Of a stretch of DNA of 64,000 nt, positions 32,856 to 43,580 are shown piece by piece. Origin of the DNA: Exophiala sp. HKRS030. Its lineage: Eukaryota > Ascomycota > Eurotiomycetes > Chaetothyriales > Herpotrichiellaceae. The notes beneath the pieces were generated by a model that had not been told where the DNA came from, did no database searches, and worked only from the letters and a program-made list of their open reading frames with translations. How positions within the stretch are numbered: the stretch's first letter is position 1; each line of letters starts with the position of its first letter. Made by a program: the position numbers and the translations under genes. The stretch covers positions 4,154,001-4,218,000 of the forward strand of contig JAHWDD010000006.1 of assembly GCA_023897205.1 (NCBI GenBank). The letters run 5' to 3'.

Positions 32856-35093
32856 CTAATGGAGTGTCCCTTTGCGGGCCCTGAATCCCCCTGGACTTGC
32901 CGCCCAATTTTCGGTGTGGACAGCTGTAACTACTGTGCGTACACCGTCTGACCCTGCTGTAGGGTGTTCACTTCCATTCATTGGGCTTGACGTGACTGTT
33001 TGAAACAACCCGCCATAGTCCTGCTGAGCTGCCTGTTGTTGATCCAGCTGCGCTCCTTGACTCAGGAGAAGATTAAGCGTCGTCAAGCATCGTTCTGCTT
33101 CGTTGCTAAGTTCTTGATAACAGCGCATGATTTTGATGATTGTTTTCCACGCCGTAGATATCGTGTCACTCCCAACTTCGGCAAATAGCGTCGCGTTCAA
33201 GCGAGCGGCTATCAGAACGGTCGCCGCTGTGTATACGTAGAAGATGCCGTACCACCAGGCAGGAAGTATTTCGTCAAATTCTTCTAGCTCCCTACCAGCC
33301 ATCGCTACATCAAAGCGCTCAATTGTCTTGACGGCTGCCTTAACACAGGCAAGAGAGAGTTGCAGTGCCACTTTCGTGGGTAGACAGTCTTCTGCAGCTT
33401 TCAAGCCGATTACCTGCGTTACCGATCTCGAGCAATACCTTGCGAGAACTGGTCGGAAAAGAAGTATCCTGACATGGATATATCGGAAGAAGAGTACATT
33501 GCTCTGACGGTGATGAACAGAGACAAGGTCTGAACCCGCCTCGTAGCGGAGATGTCGTGGTAGGTTCTCATACCAATTTTTCAATTTCTGGTCCATATCC
33601 AGCAAGTTTCCGACAGCTTGCGCACCTGGTATTCCGAAGTAATCGTAGTTTGGATCACCTGTCAGATTCTCTCTAGGCTCTAGACTGTAAAGCGTATGCA
33701 GTGTCTCATTCATGATGTTGTAAAGCTTCAGCGTCTCGATGAAGAAGTGATAGTCTGTTGGCGATGATTCGTGTAGATCTTCTGTGAAGCAACTGCATAC
33801 TACTGGGATGTCATGAGCTAGGGGTAGAGGCACTTTTGTTCCATGTGCGATCATAGCAGGTCTGCCGGAGGTCATGGAAAGACTCTGATCCATCAACACA
33901 CACCCATGCCAGACTCTTCGGTACAATTCTCTGCAATTGGGTGATTCCCTGGCACTCGTGGCCGTAATATCAAGCCTAAGGCTTTGCGCAATTCGGACTG
34001 CGAGGCCTACGTAGATCCAGCACTGCTCAGGGTCATTTGTCCCTTGCAAATATTGTCCCAACAATAGAAAACACTGTATCGAAAGCAACGAGCGTTGTTG
34101 AGACACATCAACCTGGAGGAGTTCGTGTGCGCGTGTGTAGAAGACGTCAGCAACGACTGAACGTTCTGGAGGCTCAAGAGTGGAATCAAGTTTACAAGCA
34201 ATGGCGAAAACAACATTGATTAGGCATAAGAACGCAGGGCCTTCGTCACCTAGATCTTCTCCTGTCCACAAACGGCCATATAAGATTTCAACGTCGTTCA
34301 TATCCAGGAAAGGATACAGGGTGGCGACCAATTCCTTGTATACAGATAGCAGATAATCGGCTCGCTGTCTCGAAGGGAGTATATAATCCTGCAATTGTCG
34401 CAGACGAGTTGACTTGCGGCTATTGGACCTCTTGAAAGGAGTTCTTGATGAAGTCGAAGATTCGTGAGAATTAGATGGAGTCAATTCTTGATCGACGAGG
34501 CCTCTGATATGATTCATGAAACTGTTGATGCTAGAGTCGCTGTACTGCTGTAGATGGGCTCCGCCCGTATTTCCAGCAAAGCCCATCATTGCGCTATTCT
34601 CAACGAAGTCGTCAGGAGCATCTCCAGACGCATCCAAAGGACGATAAATAGATGGACCTGACCTAGTATTGTCATCTATCATCCGATTTTGTGACGGAGA
34701 GGTTGTGGTCGGCCCGTAGTCTTGCGTGGACGAGAATTCATGACGGACATCATCGTTTGACGAAGTCGGTGGTTTTTTTCGTTCAAATTCCTCGATCCTG
34801 CGAGAGAGTCGCAAGATTTCGTCCTTTTTGGCAATGGCGCTTCCTCGACCTCGACGAATGCCCCATTCGCAGGTTGCAGATGAGCCATTTCGCCTTATGC
34901 ATGGCCCACACACAGGTTTTTGGGCATCGCATCTCACTTTCCTTACACGACATTGATCGCACGCAGCGGCTACTCTCTGCCTCTTCACTCGCAACTCGTT
35001 CTCATCCTCAGGTTCGTTCACTTCTTGATGCCTGGATGCTCCAGGAGCACAAGGTACCATCGTTTTTGGTGTGTATCGCGTGGGTAGTGTCAT
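32856..35093 (-). CDS. Zn2Cys6 transcription factor with Fungal_trans domain (regulator 2)
   Basis: Nuclear regulator, 745 aa, intronless. I chose the ATG at 35093 (MTLPTRYTP); the frame is open to 35282 but that extension lacks conserved character. The zinc cluster is C45-x2-C48-x6-C55-x6-C62-x2-C65-x9-C75, followed by basic residues and a short heptad region (about residues 90-108, DEILRLSRRIEEFE) for dimerisation. The middle-homology domain includes CWIYVGLAVRIAQSLRLD, RELYRRVWHGCVLMDQSLS and GRPAMI. It is not closely related to regulators 1 and 3. Facing the decarboxylase tail to tail at the end of the catabolic region, it is a good candidate for the pathway-specific factor. Confidence 0.92.
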   Translation of the reverse strand: MTLPTRYTPKTMVPCAPGASRHQEVNEPEDENELRVKRQRVAAACDQCRVRKVRCDAQKPVCGPCIRRNGSSATCEWGIRRGRGSAIAKKDEILRLSRRIEEFERKKPPTSSNDDVRHEFSSTQDYGPTTTSPSQNRMIDDNTRSGPSIYRPLDASGDAPDDFVENSAMMGFAGNTGGAHLQQYSDSSINSFMNHIRGLVDQELTPSNSHESSTSSRTPFKRSNSRKSTRLRQLQDYILPSRQRADYLLSVYKELVATLYPFLDMNDVEILYGRLWTGEDLGDEGPAFLCLINVVFAIACKLDSTLEPPERSVVADVFYTRAHELLQVDVSQQRSLLSIQCFLLLGQYLQGTNDPEQCWIYVGLAVRIAQSLRLDITATSARESPNCRELYRRVWHGCVLMDQSLSMTSGRPAMIAHGTKVPLPLAHDIPVVCSCFTEDLHESSPTDYHFFIETLKLYNIMNETLHTLYSLEPRENLTGDPNYDYFGIPGAQAVGNLLDMDQKLKNWYENLPRHLRYEAGSDLVSVHHRQSNVLFFRYIHVRILLFRPVLARYCSRSVTQVIGLKAAEDCLPTKVALQLSLACVKAAVKTIERFDVAMAGRELEEFDEILPAWWYGIFYVYTAATVLIAARLNATLFAEVGSDTISTAWKTIIKIMRCYQELSNEAERCLTTLNLLLSQGAQLDQQQAAQQDYGGLFQTVTSSPMNGSEHPTAGSDGVRTVVTAVHTENWAASPGGFRARKGTLH

Positions 35094-35403
35094 TGTCTGG
35101 ATGGCGATTGTAGACTCGGAGTCTATAAGGATGCAGAAGTCCTTTGAACGCCGAGTCCAGGCCGGAAAGGAGTGCCGGATACTGTACAACATCATCATCA
35201 TCGGTACGGTTCCGGTGGAGATTGGAGGCAACGCAGGACGCCTCGGCGTCCTAATGGGGTTTAATAGACTACACCACGACAATCCATATTTGGCCGACGC
35301 GAATGCGCAAGCTTTGTTTTACCTGGTACACGACCATATATTTCTCGGCAAGCCAGGATAGAGCTTTGCGAGAAGTAACACCCCAGCTATGCTTACTACT
35401 CAA
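35094..35403. other. Spacer upstream of regulator 2
   Basis: About 310 bp between the regulator 2 start and the next minus-strand coding sequence. The first 190 bp are an open extension of regulator 2 that I judged to be leader. Nothing else is supported. Confidence 0.4.
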
Positions 35404-37627
35404 TCAGCTCTTCTGGGCTACCTCCTCGAGCCGTTGGGCCTTGATACAGATGCTTTGCAGAGCATGAGCAAAGTCCCCCACTTCTTGCAAAACAGCTCTA
35501 GGATCTGTCGCACCAACACATAAAGCCAGATACCGAGTGCCTCCATCTAGAATCCACGATTCATTTTCACGTTTGAAGTCTCTTGCAACCCCAGCTATGC
35601 CAACATACCCCAGCACCGCGAACTCTTCAATAATCCCTTCAAGAGGTATGAAGCTACGGGTCCAGGGATCGCAATGTGGCAGCAAAGAGGTTTACACACA
35701 TTATGTCTGTGTCTCTCAGGCGGACCTTGTATACCTCTGTCATTTCTGCTGCACCGATGCTCTTAACCCACTCCCAAGTACTTCCGTCCTCATTGAAGGA
35801 CACGCGATAAGTATATTCGATATCCTCCGAGTGACCACCATCTGAAACCCATCTGGCTCTCAAGCCTATGAAATCGCTCGGACGTGACTTGATATGTATT
35901 TTTGGGGGAGTGAATGATACTGATTTGGGAGCAGGAGGCATTGGCTCCAGCTTCTGAGTGTCGATCATATGGTGCTCCATTGTAGTCCATTGTTTAAAAT
36001 GCGGGAGATGCCACACTTGGAAGCTGAAATCGAGATCCATGTAAGGTAAGGACTGTGGTGTCTTGCAAAGTGCAGGCTCATAGAACGTATGCTCATGTTT
36101 GTAGAAGATCGCAGTATCTAGATGGGCAAGCAGCTGGAAAAAGGGCCTTGGTTCCATCCCATAGACGATTACGACATCGAGCAGACGAACTATGAAATGT
36201 GAGGATGAGTATGTTCGCTGCTCACAGAGCCACTGAAGAAGCACTCGCGCATCTATGCCACAGTTTGAGAATGTGATGGACTTGAAGCAGGATGAACCTT
36301 TGGCAACCGACACTCCTGCAACAGCGACACACTTCTTAAGTACACCTTTGGTATTGAAGAAATTGACACAATCAAGCGCGGTCACGAAGGGTTCAGATGG
36401 TCTGCGCTGCATCTCCCACAATTCATCCAAATCATCATCGGAAGATGGTGTATCGGAAGCATCAGACATTATGGTGTCGTCACTGCTATCGCTATTTACT
36501 GGGACAGGGTGGCCTTCGGTGATGTATGGCTGGTGGTCGGGATGTTCGAGTTGACATTTGAGCGTGATGTGTTCTAACTTTGGCAAATGGGAGAGGCAAG
36601 CGTGAAATTCTCCCAAGGCAGCGTTCACTTCACTGTCCAGCCAGTATCCTTGAGGATCTTCGAAATATTTGAGCTCGAGACTGAGAGATTCGACGAATGG
36701 AAATGCCGACCTTGCATCTTGAGTAAGGAAGACATCATGACATAACAATGGTTTTTCACCACGGGCCAAGTTCCAATGAGAAGCCCATAGACGGATATCC
36801 AGTTGTCTGATTGTATGGCAACGTTCGAGAACTCGAAAAATATATCGAAGTGAGCTCCAGCTGCTGTGGTCAACGTCTCCTGTCTTGAGAGCGGGACGCA
36901 ATCCCCAGATTGAAACATTCTCGAGCATTTCTGGACAGCATTCCACGTAGCGATTGATTCCAGTATCGGCACAGCTTGTCTCGGCATCGTAGTCGTCGAA
37001 AACAATCAAGTGACAACAGTTACGAAACCTATTCAACGTCAAAACTGTTTCCTCGAGCTCAGATGTGTGCACGTAGTCAGAGCGACTGAGGTATATGTTT
37101 CGAAAAGTTTCAAAGGAGCGAACAAGTTGTGGGTGCTGCATCCCTGATAATAAATTCCAATATGTAGCTCGCCAGACATCTGCATCAAGAGCATCTTCCT
37201 TGAGTGATAGTGGACTCCATGCCAACGTCTTGACGAGCCCGGCGTAAGGTGACAAGGACAAAAGGATGAGACGTGACCAGCTTCTCTTGAACGGGTCGAG
37301 ATAGGCGACTGAGAAGAGATGATTCAAAGCACGACACGACCAATCTTGACAGACCAATCGGAGCCTCTTCAGTGCTACAGTTGAGAAACAGCTCAGTATC
37401 TTGTCGAAAATCTCGGCTGGTAGATGTTGGGGAAATTGGGCGACAAATAAATCCTGCTGGCGGTCACTGGAATCCAAGTATAATTTCGCACGAGAAGATT
37501 GTGGTTGAGAGGAGAAGTGTGCAGGGAGTAAAGTCTGTCGCATAGTATAGGGCCTCATGCTGGGTGGGCTAGGTCTTGTTGGCAGGGATGCCAACCTCTG
37601 AGATCTGAGATATGAGATCGGGTCCAA
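35404..37627 (-). CDS. F-box protein, C-terminal part possibly in a shifted frame
   Basis: Substrate adaptor of an SCF ubiquitin ligase. The main frame 37627-35654 encodes 657 aa. The F-box lies at about residues 68-110 (FPQHLPAEIFDKILSCF, then LRLVCQDW). The rest is a long unclassified region with leucine-rich stretches and an acidic SDSSDD...SSDDDLDEL linker, as in many fungal F-box proteins. The frame stops at 35654 soon after VRLRDTDIMCVNL. A second frame covers the same end and runs on to 35404 with protein-like composition (RSFIPLEGIIEEFAVLGYVG and so on). One T too many in the TTT run (35684-35686) would join the two to about 740 aa. No intron explains it. The extension is uncertain; the F-box gene itself is secure. 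Confidence 0.82.
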
Positions 37628-38395
37628 ATATTGAGATCTCAGCCACAGAGTCTCACTAACATATCTTAGCGCTCTCGACTAATCATAGCTCGAAATTCGC
37701 TAGAGAAAGCCTTCCTTACGCTATAGTTATGTCTTCAGGATCCTGCGACTTAACCACACCCTACTGCGTTGATGGAACAGCCAAGAAAGGTTCGTTGATG
37801 AAGGTTCATCGTAGAGAGGAAGGAGTTCTTCTAGTAGATGGAAGTCAATATTGTGACTAGTGGATTGCTATTCAAGTTGAGGAAGGTGACAACCTGCATC
37901 TGCAAAGGAAGTCGCTTGTTTAGGCAGCGACGATGACCAATGGACAGTGATGCGACTTCCGTTTTATACTCCTGCTTATACGCCTCCGTGCCTGCCTTTC
38001 TTTCCTACCTCGTCGCCAGTCATGTGATATTGACGGATGCTGTTCAAACCAGTTCCACGCTCATACAAGTATCGTTGATCCAACATACGCATTGTAGGAG
38101 AATTTCGGAATGTGATGGCAGAGTTGACCCAGGCTTCGCTGGCATAGTCAGTGTCGCCGATGCGAGGGAAAGCCCGGTTGTGCTGACAAGAGCCGACATG
38201 AGATGGTGGGATGCTTCACTAGAAGGAAGCCAAACCATAAGAAACACACGTCTTGGAAATAGTCAATTGTTACTCCACACCCTGATTCGGGTGAGAAGAC
38301 GTGTGACCGTGCAGTTCCATATTCTTCGACTGGCTACAGCGACGGTCTCGATACGTCCTGGCGCCAGAGCGACCATGTAGATAGATGGCTTTCAC
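37628..38395. other. Intergenic region between F-box and Mpo1-like genes
   Basis: Both neighbours are on the minus strand. It should contain the F-box promoter. No gene or repeat stands out. Confidence 0.45.
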
Positions 38396-39178
38396 TCAGG
38401 ATTGCTTAGCATGGCCGTTGACGGATTTTCCATTGGTCACCCCGTTGGTCTTTTGTGCCTTGCTTTCTTTCCATTTCGCAATGTCCTGAGACACTAGCTT
38501 CTCCATCCTAGTCTTCAATTCAGGTCTGTAGCCAAGCGCAAATAGAATCTCGAGCCATACAAAGAGAGGGGCGAGGAAAAACGCTTGGAAGATGTTGTCG
38601 AGTAAGGCAGGAGCCCGACCTTCAAAGACACCATGGCCAACGAATTGAGCAATCCAGGCAACGACGAAGGCACCGGCTGCCCAGTAGTTTACCGTCATAC
38701 CATATAGAGTGACAAGGTATTTGCCGTACGCAGTGCTCGCCAGCAAAAGTGTCGACAGGGCGGTTCCAGCAACGGGTTCCATTAAAATGTATAGAGAACA
38801 GTAGGCCAAACAGAATATGGTTCCTGCGTTCAAATCGAGGTAGGGAACGGTAATGGCGTCCGGAAGAGGGATCAGGGTTGGACTATTGCTAAACTTGGGC
38901 CTTGTTAGCATTTGTAGTAGCCGCAAAGGAGGGACTTGAGTACCAAGACGAAGGTGGTCCAAAGTATGGTAGGCACTCCGACGATATGGATGCCGATATT
39001 GGTCTAGGTGAGGGTTAGCTGGGTACCCATGTCTGGTGAAAGGCTGAGAGGCATTTACAGTATCATGATGATACGCGCCATACTATGCAAAAGTCAGTCA
39101 GGCAATGGGTGAACAATACCATGGACAAGGACAAGAGGAACTCACAAAGCGTAGTTGGCTTTCGAGGTTGAGAGCCAT
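38396..39178 (-). CDS. mpo1: Mpo1-like 2-hydroxy fatty acid dioxygenase (DUF962)
   Basis: Endoplasmic reticulum membrane protein of the Mpo1/YGL010w family. In yeast it catalyses Fe2+-dependent alpha-oxidation of 2-hydroxy fatty acids formed from phytosphingosine. Exons 39146-39178, 39059-39082, 38944-39003 and 38396-38893 give 204 aa. The N-terminus MALNLESQLRFYGAYHHDT carries the conserved paired His (HH), then NIGIHIVGVP with another His. The FVGHGVFEGRAPALLDN block with its His and the QAFFLAPLFVWLE block follow. There are about four membrane segments and a charged, soluble tail. The tiny second exon encodes only YGAYHHDT, yet holds the essential His pair. It is divergent from RPB7. Confidence 0.93.
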
Positions 39179-40175
39179 ATCTCGCGGGGTCGATGTCACC
39201 AAGAGAAGTTGGGTTGAGGCCACATTCAAAGTGTTGGGATCGAACAGAGATGAAACTCGAAAAGACAACGGCGCTGGAAGAACGAATGCAGCGTGATAAA
39301 TGAAGACGAAATGAACATCAACAGAGCGAGGAGGAGGATGGTGGCATGAGGGTCGTCTCTGATGGAGTGAGCAAGAGCGAGACTCAGGCCGACAAGATCA
39401 CTTTTCGACGGGATTCCTCGCATCTGCTTCTGCTTCTGCTTCTCACAACGTGTCAGTACTCCGTACATTTCGAACCCCACAATGCACATTGTTTGCCATG
39501 TGACGAGTTTTGTGGCCCAACTGGCATTGATTCTTTTTCTACCGAGGTGGGCACTAGTTACTAGGTACTCCTTAGCTAGCACCAACGGCCCGCAGACCAA
39601 AATGTCAAAGCACAAGGAACGAACGGTCGGGGTTCGGTGAAAGGCAAGCCTTAGCCAGGGACTCCAGGTCTCCCGGGCCCTTTTCGGGGCTTCAGTTGGT
39701 GCGACACCAGCCCGGCATACTCCCTGTCAACTGCCTGAAGGTTGAAGACGGTGCCTAACGGCTTAACTACAAATTCAATTAGGTAAGCCTGCAGACCACC
39801 AGCGGTTCCCCGGAAAGAATGCGCCTGGAAAACTGCAGTCATCGCACATCCTGCAATCCGTACAAACTGCATTTCACGCATCTAATACTACCGCAATTTC
39901 CCATCTCGTCCTGCGCTACAATTTTATATCTGGTTGCGCGACATTCCTGAGAAGACCATCACGGCCAAACATCATCGTCTCCACCAGCTCCAGTGCAACA
40001 GACGCCTCTCCCGTTGCGCGCGTACTCGCCGTCTGCACTACTCTTGGATCGTCGACTCCCTCCGTCTCTAGGTGCAGAGAGTGCACAGGACGATCACTCG
40101 AAGAGAATGAAGTAAGGGACAAAGACGTGGTATCATCATTCAGCTGGTTGATATTCTGGTGCGCCGAGGGTCATC
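39179..40175. other. Divergent promoter region, Mpo1-like gene and RPB7
   Basis: About 1 kb with no supported gene. One exact TACTCCGTA copy is at 39457-39465, and the TCTGCT units at 39423-39441 form a short repeat. Confidence 0.5.
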
Positions 40176-40786
40176 ATGTTCTTTCTGCGATACCTCGAAA
40201 GAGAAATCAGCATTCATCCATCCTTCTTCGGAAACAATGTCCACGAGAGGCTGAAGGATCAACTCTACTCGGATCTAGAAGGTAGTTGCAATGGAGAGTA
40301 CTACATTGTCTGTATCATGGACATCTATAATATTTCGCCAGGGAGAGTACGTCCTGGATCTGGAGATGCACAATTCACCATCCTGTACCGTGCAATACTA
40401 TGGAAGCCTTTCAAAGGAGAGACTGTGAGGACCGTCCCACGCTAAGAATGCACGTATCTGCGTTAACTCTGAAATCCAGCTCGACTGTGCCGTGAACAAT
40501 ATCAAACCCCAAGGAGTCTTCTGCGAGGCCGGTCCCTTAACAATCTTTGTTTCATCAATGGTAGGTGCAGCGACGACATACCGTCAAGCTTGACCATATT
40601 GACCATATGCAGCACCTTCCACCTGGCATGAAGCACAATCCTGACGCCACTCCTCCTTCATACAGCAACAAGGAAGGCGATGTCATTGAAAAGGGTTCTG
40701 CCGTCAGAGTCCAAGTCATCGGCCTGCGCAGTGATGTGGGCAATATCTATGCAATTGGGAAGATGTCGGGAGCGTGGTTTGGGTAA
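40176..40786 (+). CDS. rpb7: RNA polymerase II subunit RPB7
   Basis: Stalk subunit of RNA polymerase II that pairs with RPB4 and contacts nascent RNA; nuclear. Exons 40176-40424, 40480-40560 and 40613-40786 give 167 aa, close to the usual 171. The start MFFLRYLEREISIHPSFFG, the KGET/LDCAVNNIKPQGVFCEAGPL region and the FVSSM/HLPPGMKHNPDATPPSY junctions match RPB7, whose S1/OB domain forms the C-terminal half. Both introns are phase 0 and short (55 and 52 nt). The last codons GWFG-type end (AWFG stop) overlap a GTAAGT-like string, but family length supports the stop at 40784-40786. Confidence 0.95.
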
Positions 40787-41842
40787 GTCAGAGAATCCCG
40801 CTGGGCCGGCAGTCGCTGTCCTTTGGACTAACCTCTGCAGTGCATACTGAGCATCGCCCGTTAACCAACCTGTACCATCCCACCACGGCCCATGCCTTGA
40901 ATCCTGGGCATGTAGACTTGGTGGGCAGCCTTGGTTGTCCGCAACATCCTGCTGGGCTTTTCGTGCCCACGGTTATTTCGACGCTGTTCTCGAGACTTCA
41001 TTTGCCGCAAAGACGCCGCGGTTGCCTATAGCATCTCACGAATGGATAAGGTTTTTCGGCCATTGAGTATGAATTAGAGGCTGGGAGACCATCGGCGGTG
41101 CCTGGTTAACATTGATGAAACCAATTCGGTTCGACTTAAGAGACAGGACGTGCTTGGCGGGAATTGGAACAGTCCTTGCAGACGTAACCTGTGCAGGCTT
41201 GATGGCCCTTCGGCCACCCGCCGGGTATCCTTCTAGGCTCCTCTAGGCGTTCAAAAGCCAACTCCGCTTTCTGAACCACCCAGCAACTCTAAAACAGCCA
41301 CTAGTCGATAGCAAGACACGAATGGTGAGGGCAGCGAGTTCTGATTGACCGGGACTACAGGATGGAGGATCTGGGACATTAGAATCTTGCTGTTCTCCGC
41401 GCGCTGCATGCAATGTGATCTCAGAATGCACGTTCAAGGAGACTGATGGAGCACTAACCAGATAGAAGCCAAAAGCTACGTTTGACGTCCAGACACATTT
41501 CGAGTCTCTAAGCTGAATACCCCGTAGACGTACTTGTTCATTCCCACACATTCAAAAGATCTGCAGCCTACCGGTCCTAACTCCATTGCACCTGTCACCA
41601 TTAGCCCCTAACGCGGCACCTTCCATTTTTACTTTTCTGCTAACAAACGTAAACAAACAACATTCAACTCTGAAATCTAGCATCCCTCTCAGCCACGTCC
41701 TTTGCAAGTCTTTGATCTGATTTACGTGCATTTCTTCCCGACGAGAACAGACAGACTTGCCTGTCGCAATTCTACTTCCTCGTACTTACTTTCCCTGTTG
41801 ATCCTCACGCGTTGGACGCGACAAGCATCGCAACATTGCAAG
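40787..41842. other. Intergenic region between RPB7 and the NTF2-like gene
   Basis: No gene supported. The last 200 bp are C/T-rich and probably form the leader of the next gene; an open frame runs into it from 41702 but lacks conserved sequence. Confidence 0.45.
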
Positions 41843-43580
41843 ATGAGTCTCAAGGCCATCTATGAGCGCTTTCTTCAACTTCCCAACCCGATCAGTCTCT
41901 CCGACAATGCCTCTCTGCACTACATCACTACCTTGACCTCTTTCAATGAGCCTGCGAGCATCGTTCGTCACCTCGAGACTCAGAACAAGAAGATTGTACG
42001 AACAAAGAGCACAAGAGTTGTATCGGCTGTTGAAGGTCACAATTCCATCGCCCTTGAGGTCGAAACTTCGTTGGAATTCATCTCTGGGGGTGGATCCTAC
42101 TTACCCGGCCTCGAGAATTTCATCGTTGACAAAATAGCCATTATTCCAACAGTGAGTATTGCCATGCCCTCTACCTTGTACAATTTTCGGCTTACCATTG
42201 ATGCAGACTCACATTGTACATTTCGATTCGAGCGGCAAGATCTCGCAGATTCGCATCTTCTGGGACCAAGGATCTCTACTGAAGCAGACCGATGTAATTG
42301 GATCACGAGGCAAGAATTGGCCTGTTGTGGATGGCCAGGATCAGATCCGTCTGATTACCTCCACCATTGGAGCTGGGACTACATCAGTCGAAGACGGGTC
42401 TGGGAATGCCCTCCGGGGTCGATCGGAGAATGGCAACCTACCTTCGTCGCGCAGCCAGTCACCCAGCAAGAAACACATTAAAGATCCACATGCCAGTCTG
42501 GATCTGTTCTCTGTCGATCCTCAGGACGAGAACGTGAAAATCACTAGCCCTAATGGTGTAGCTCCCCGTACTTCGGCCAAGCCTCCTGCCCGCGAAATGA
42601 ATGAGCTTTTTGCCGCGGGACACGAGGACCATGAACCCGGGTCGCCGAAGAAGCCACCTGTCGTCCCTGTTGTTGCACCAAAGGGCGGTCGAAGCAACCA
42701 AAAATTTGCACCCTCGCGTCTATTTGCGGATGATCCAGACGAGCCAAAGGCTGTCGGATACAAGTCCAACCCGGCCAAATACAACCACTTCGACATTGGC
42801 GACGAAAATGAAGACGACCCAATGCAACATCATGAGGACGTTGGCAAGGCGTCACAAGTCGTGCCACTCCGAGCAAAGACAGCCAAGCATGGTTCTCAGT
42901 GGGAATTCCAAGACTTCTATACTCCGGCAAAGATTAATCAAAAAGTTCGTGGCCAGGATGTGGTACATTTCAGCCTCAGCAATCCTACCAACAATCCGGA
43001 GACACCAGGACCAAAGGTAGCAGCACGACCTCGTCGTGACAATGAAACCCATTTTGAGCTCCAAGACGATGGCACGCCTATAGAACGACATGTGGTTCCC
43101 AAACCTCGAAAGGACGTCGAACCACACTTTCAGTTCAAGGACACAGACACGCCGGCGCCAGCTCGAACAACCGGTCGTCCTCGAAGTTCAGGAGCGGACC
43201 GCCAAGGATTGTATACTAACAATCTATATGCTGAAGAGGAGGACACCAACGTGCCGGAAAAGGCACCACTTGCTATGATCACCAATAACAAGGGGCGAAA
43301 GAATGACTTTGGTCGACATTGGCAAATGTCGGAGGAATCTCCTGCGCATGAGAAGGAAAGCAACGAGAATAGTCACGTTGGACTGGACCACAAGAAGGCT
43401 GTTAAGATGATGGACTCTCAGTGGGACTCTTATGATCAGTCACCTGAGCAAGGCAAGAAGGCGGCAGCTGTGGCACAAGGACCTCTGAAAAAGGGCCTGG
43501 AAAGCCATTGGAGTATGGGGGACGAACCATCAAGACCAAAGAACACCAAACCCAGCAATGGTAGCTTCTGGGACTTTTAA
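41843..43580 (+). CDS. NTF2-like domain protein with C-terminal (H/Q)(W/F) repeats
   Basis: Exons 41843-42151 and 42207-43580 (55-nt intron, phase 0) give 560 aa. Residues 1 to about 150 look like an NTF2-like fold (MSLKAIYERFLQLPNP to THIVHFDSSGKISQIRIFWDQG). The remaining 400 residues are disordered and charged, with at least nine short repeats of the kind S/E-H/Q-W/F-x-hydrophobic-x-D/E...P: NHFDIGDE, SQWEFQDF, VHFSLSN, THFELQDD, PHFQFKDT, RHWQMSEE, SQWDSYDQ, SHWSMGDE and a final SFWDF. I know of fungal proteins with this layout but no established function. The repeats suggest a multivalent binding tail. I chose ATG 41843 because conservation-like sequence starts there. Confidence 0.88.

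Noticed and set aside
13055..35093. Interpretation as a secondary-metabolite biosynthetic cluster
   Set aside because: P450, BVMO, MFS and regulators fit, but no PKS, NRPS, terpene cyclase or prenyltransferase backbone gene is present. Decarboxylase plus ADH and ALDH fit catabolism better.
35094..35282. N-terminal extension of regulator 2 by 63 residues
   Set aside because: The frame is open, but the sequence (a MMMM run, no regular character) looks like leader. The ATG at 35093 sits about 44 residues before the zinc cluster, a usual distance.
41702..41842. N-terminal extension of the NTF2-like protein
   Set aside because: It is C/T-rich leader-like sequence with no ATG at its start; conserved-looking sequence begins at MSLKAIYERF.
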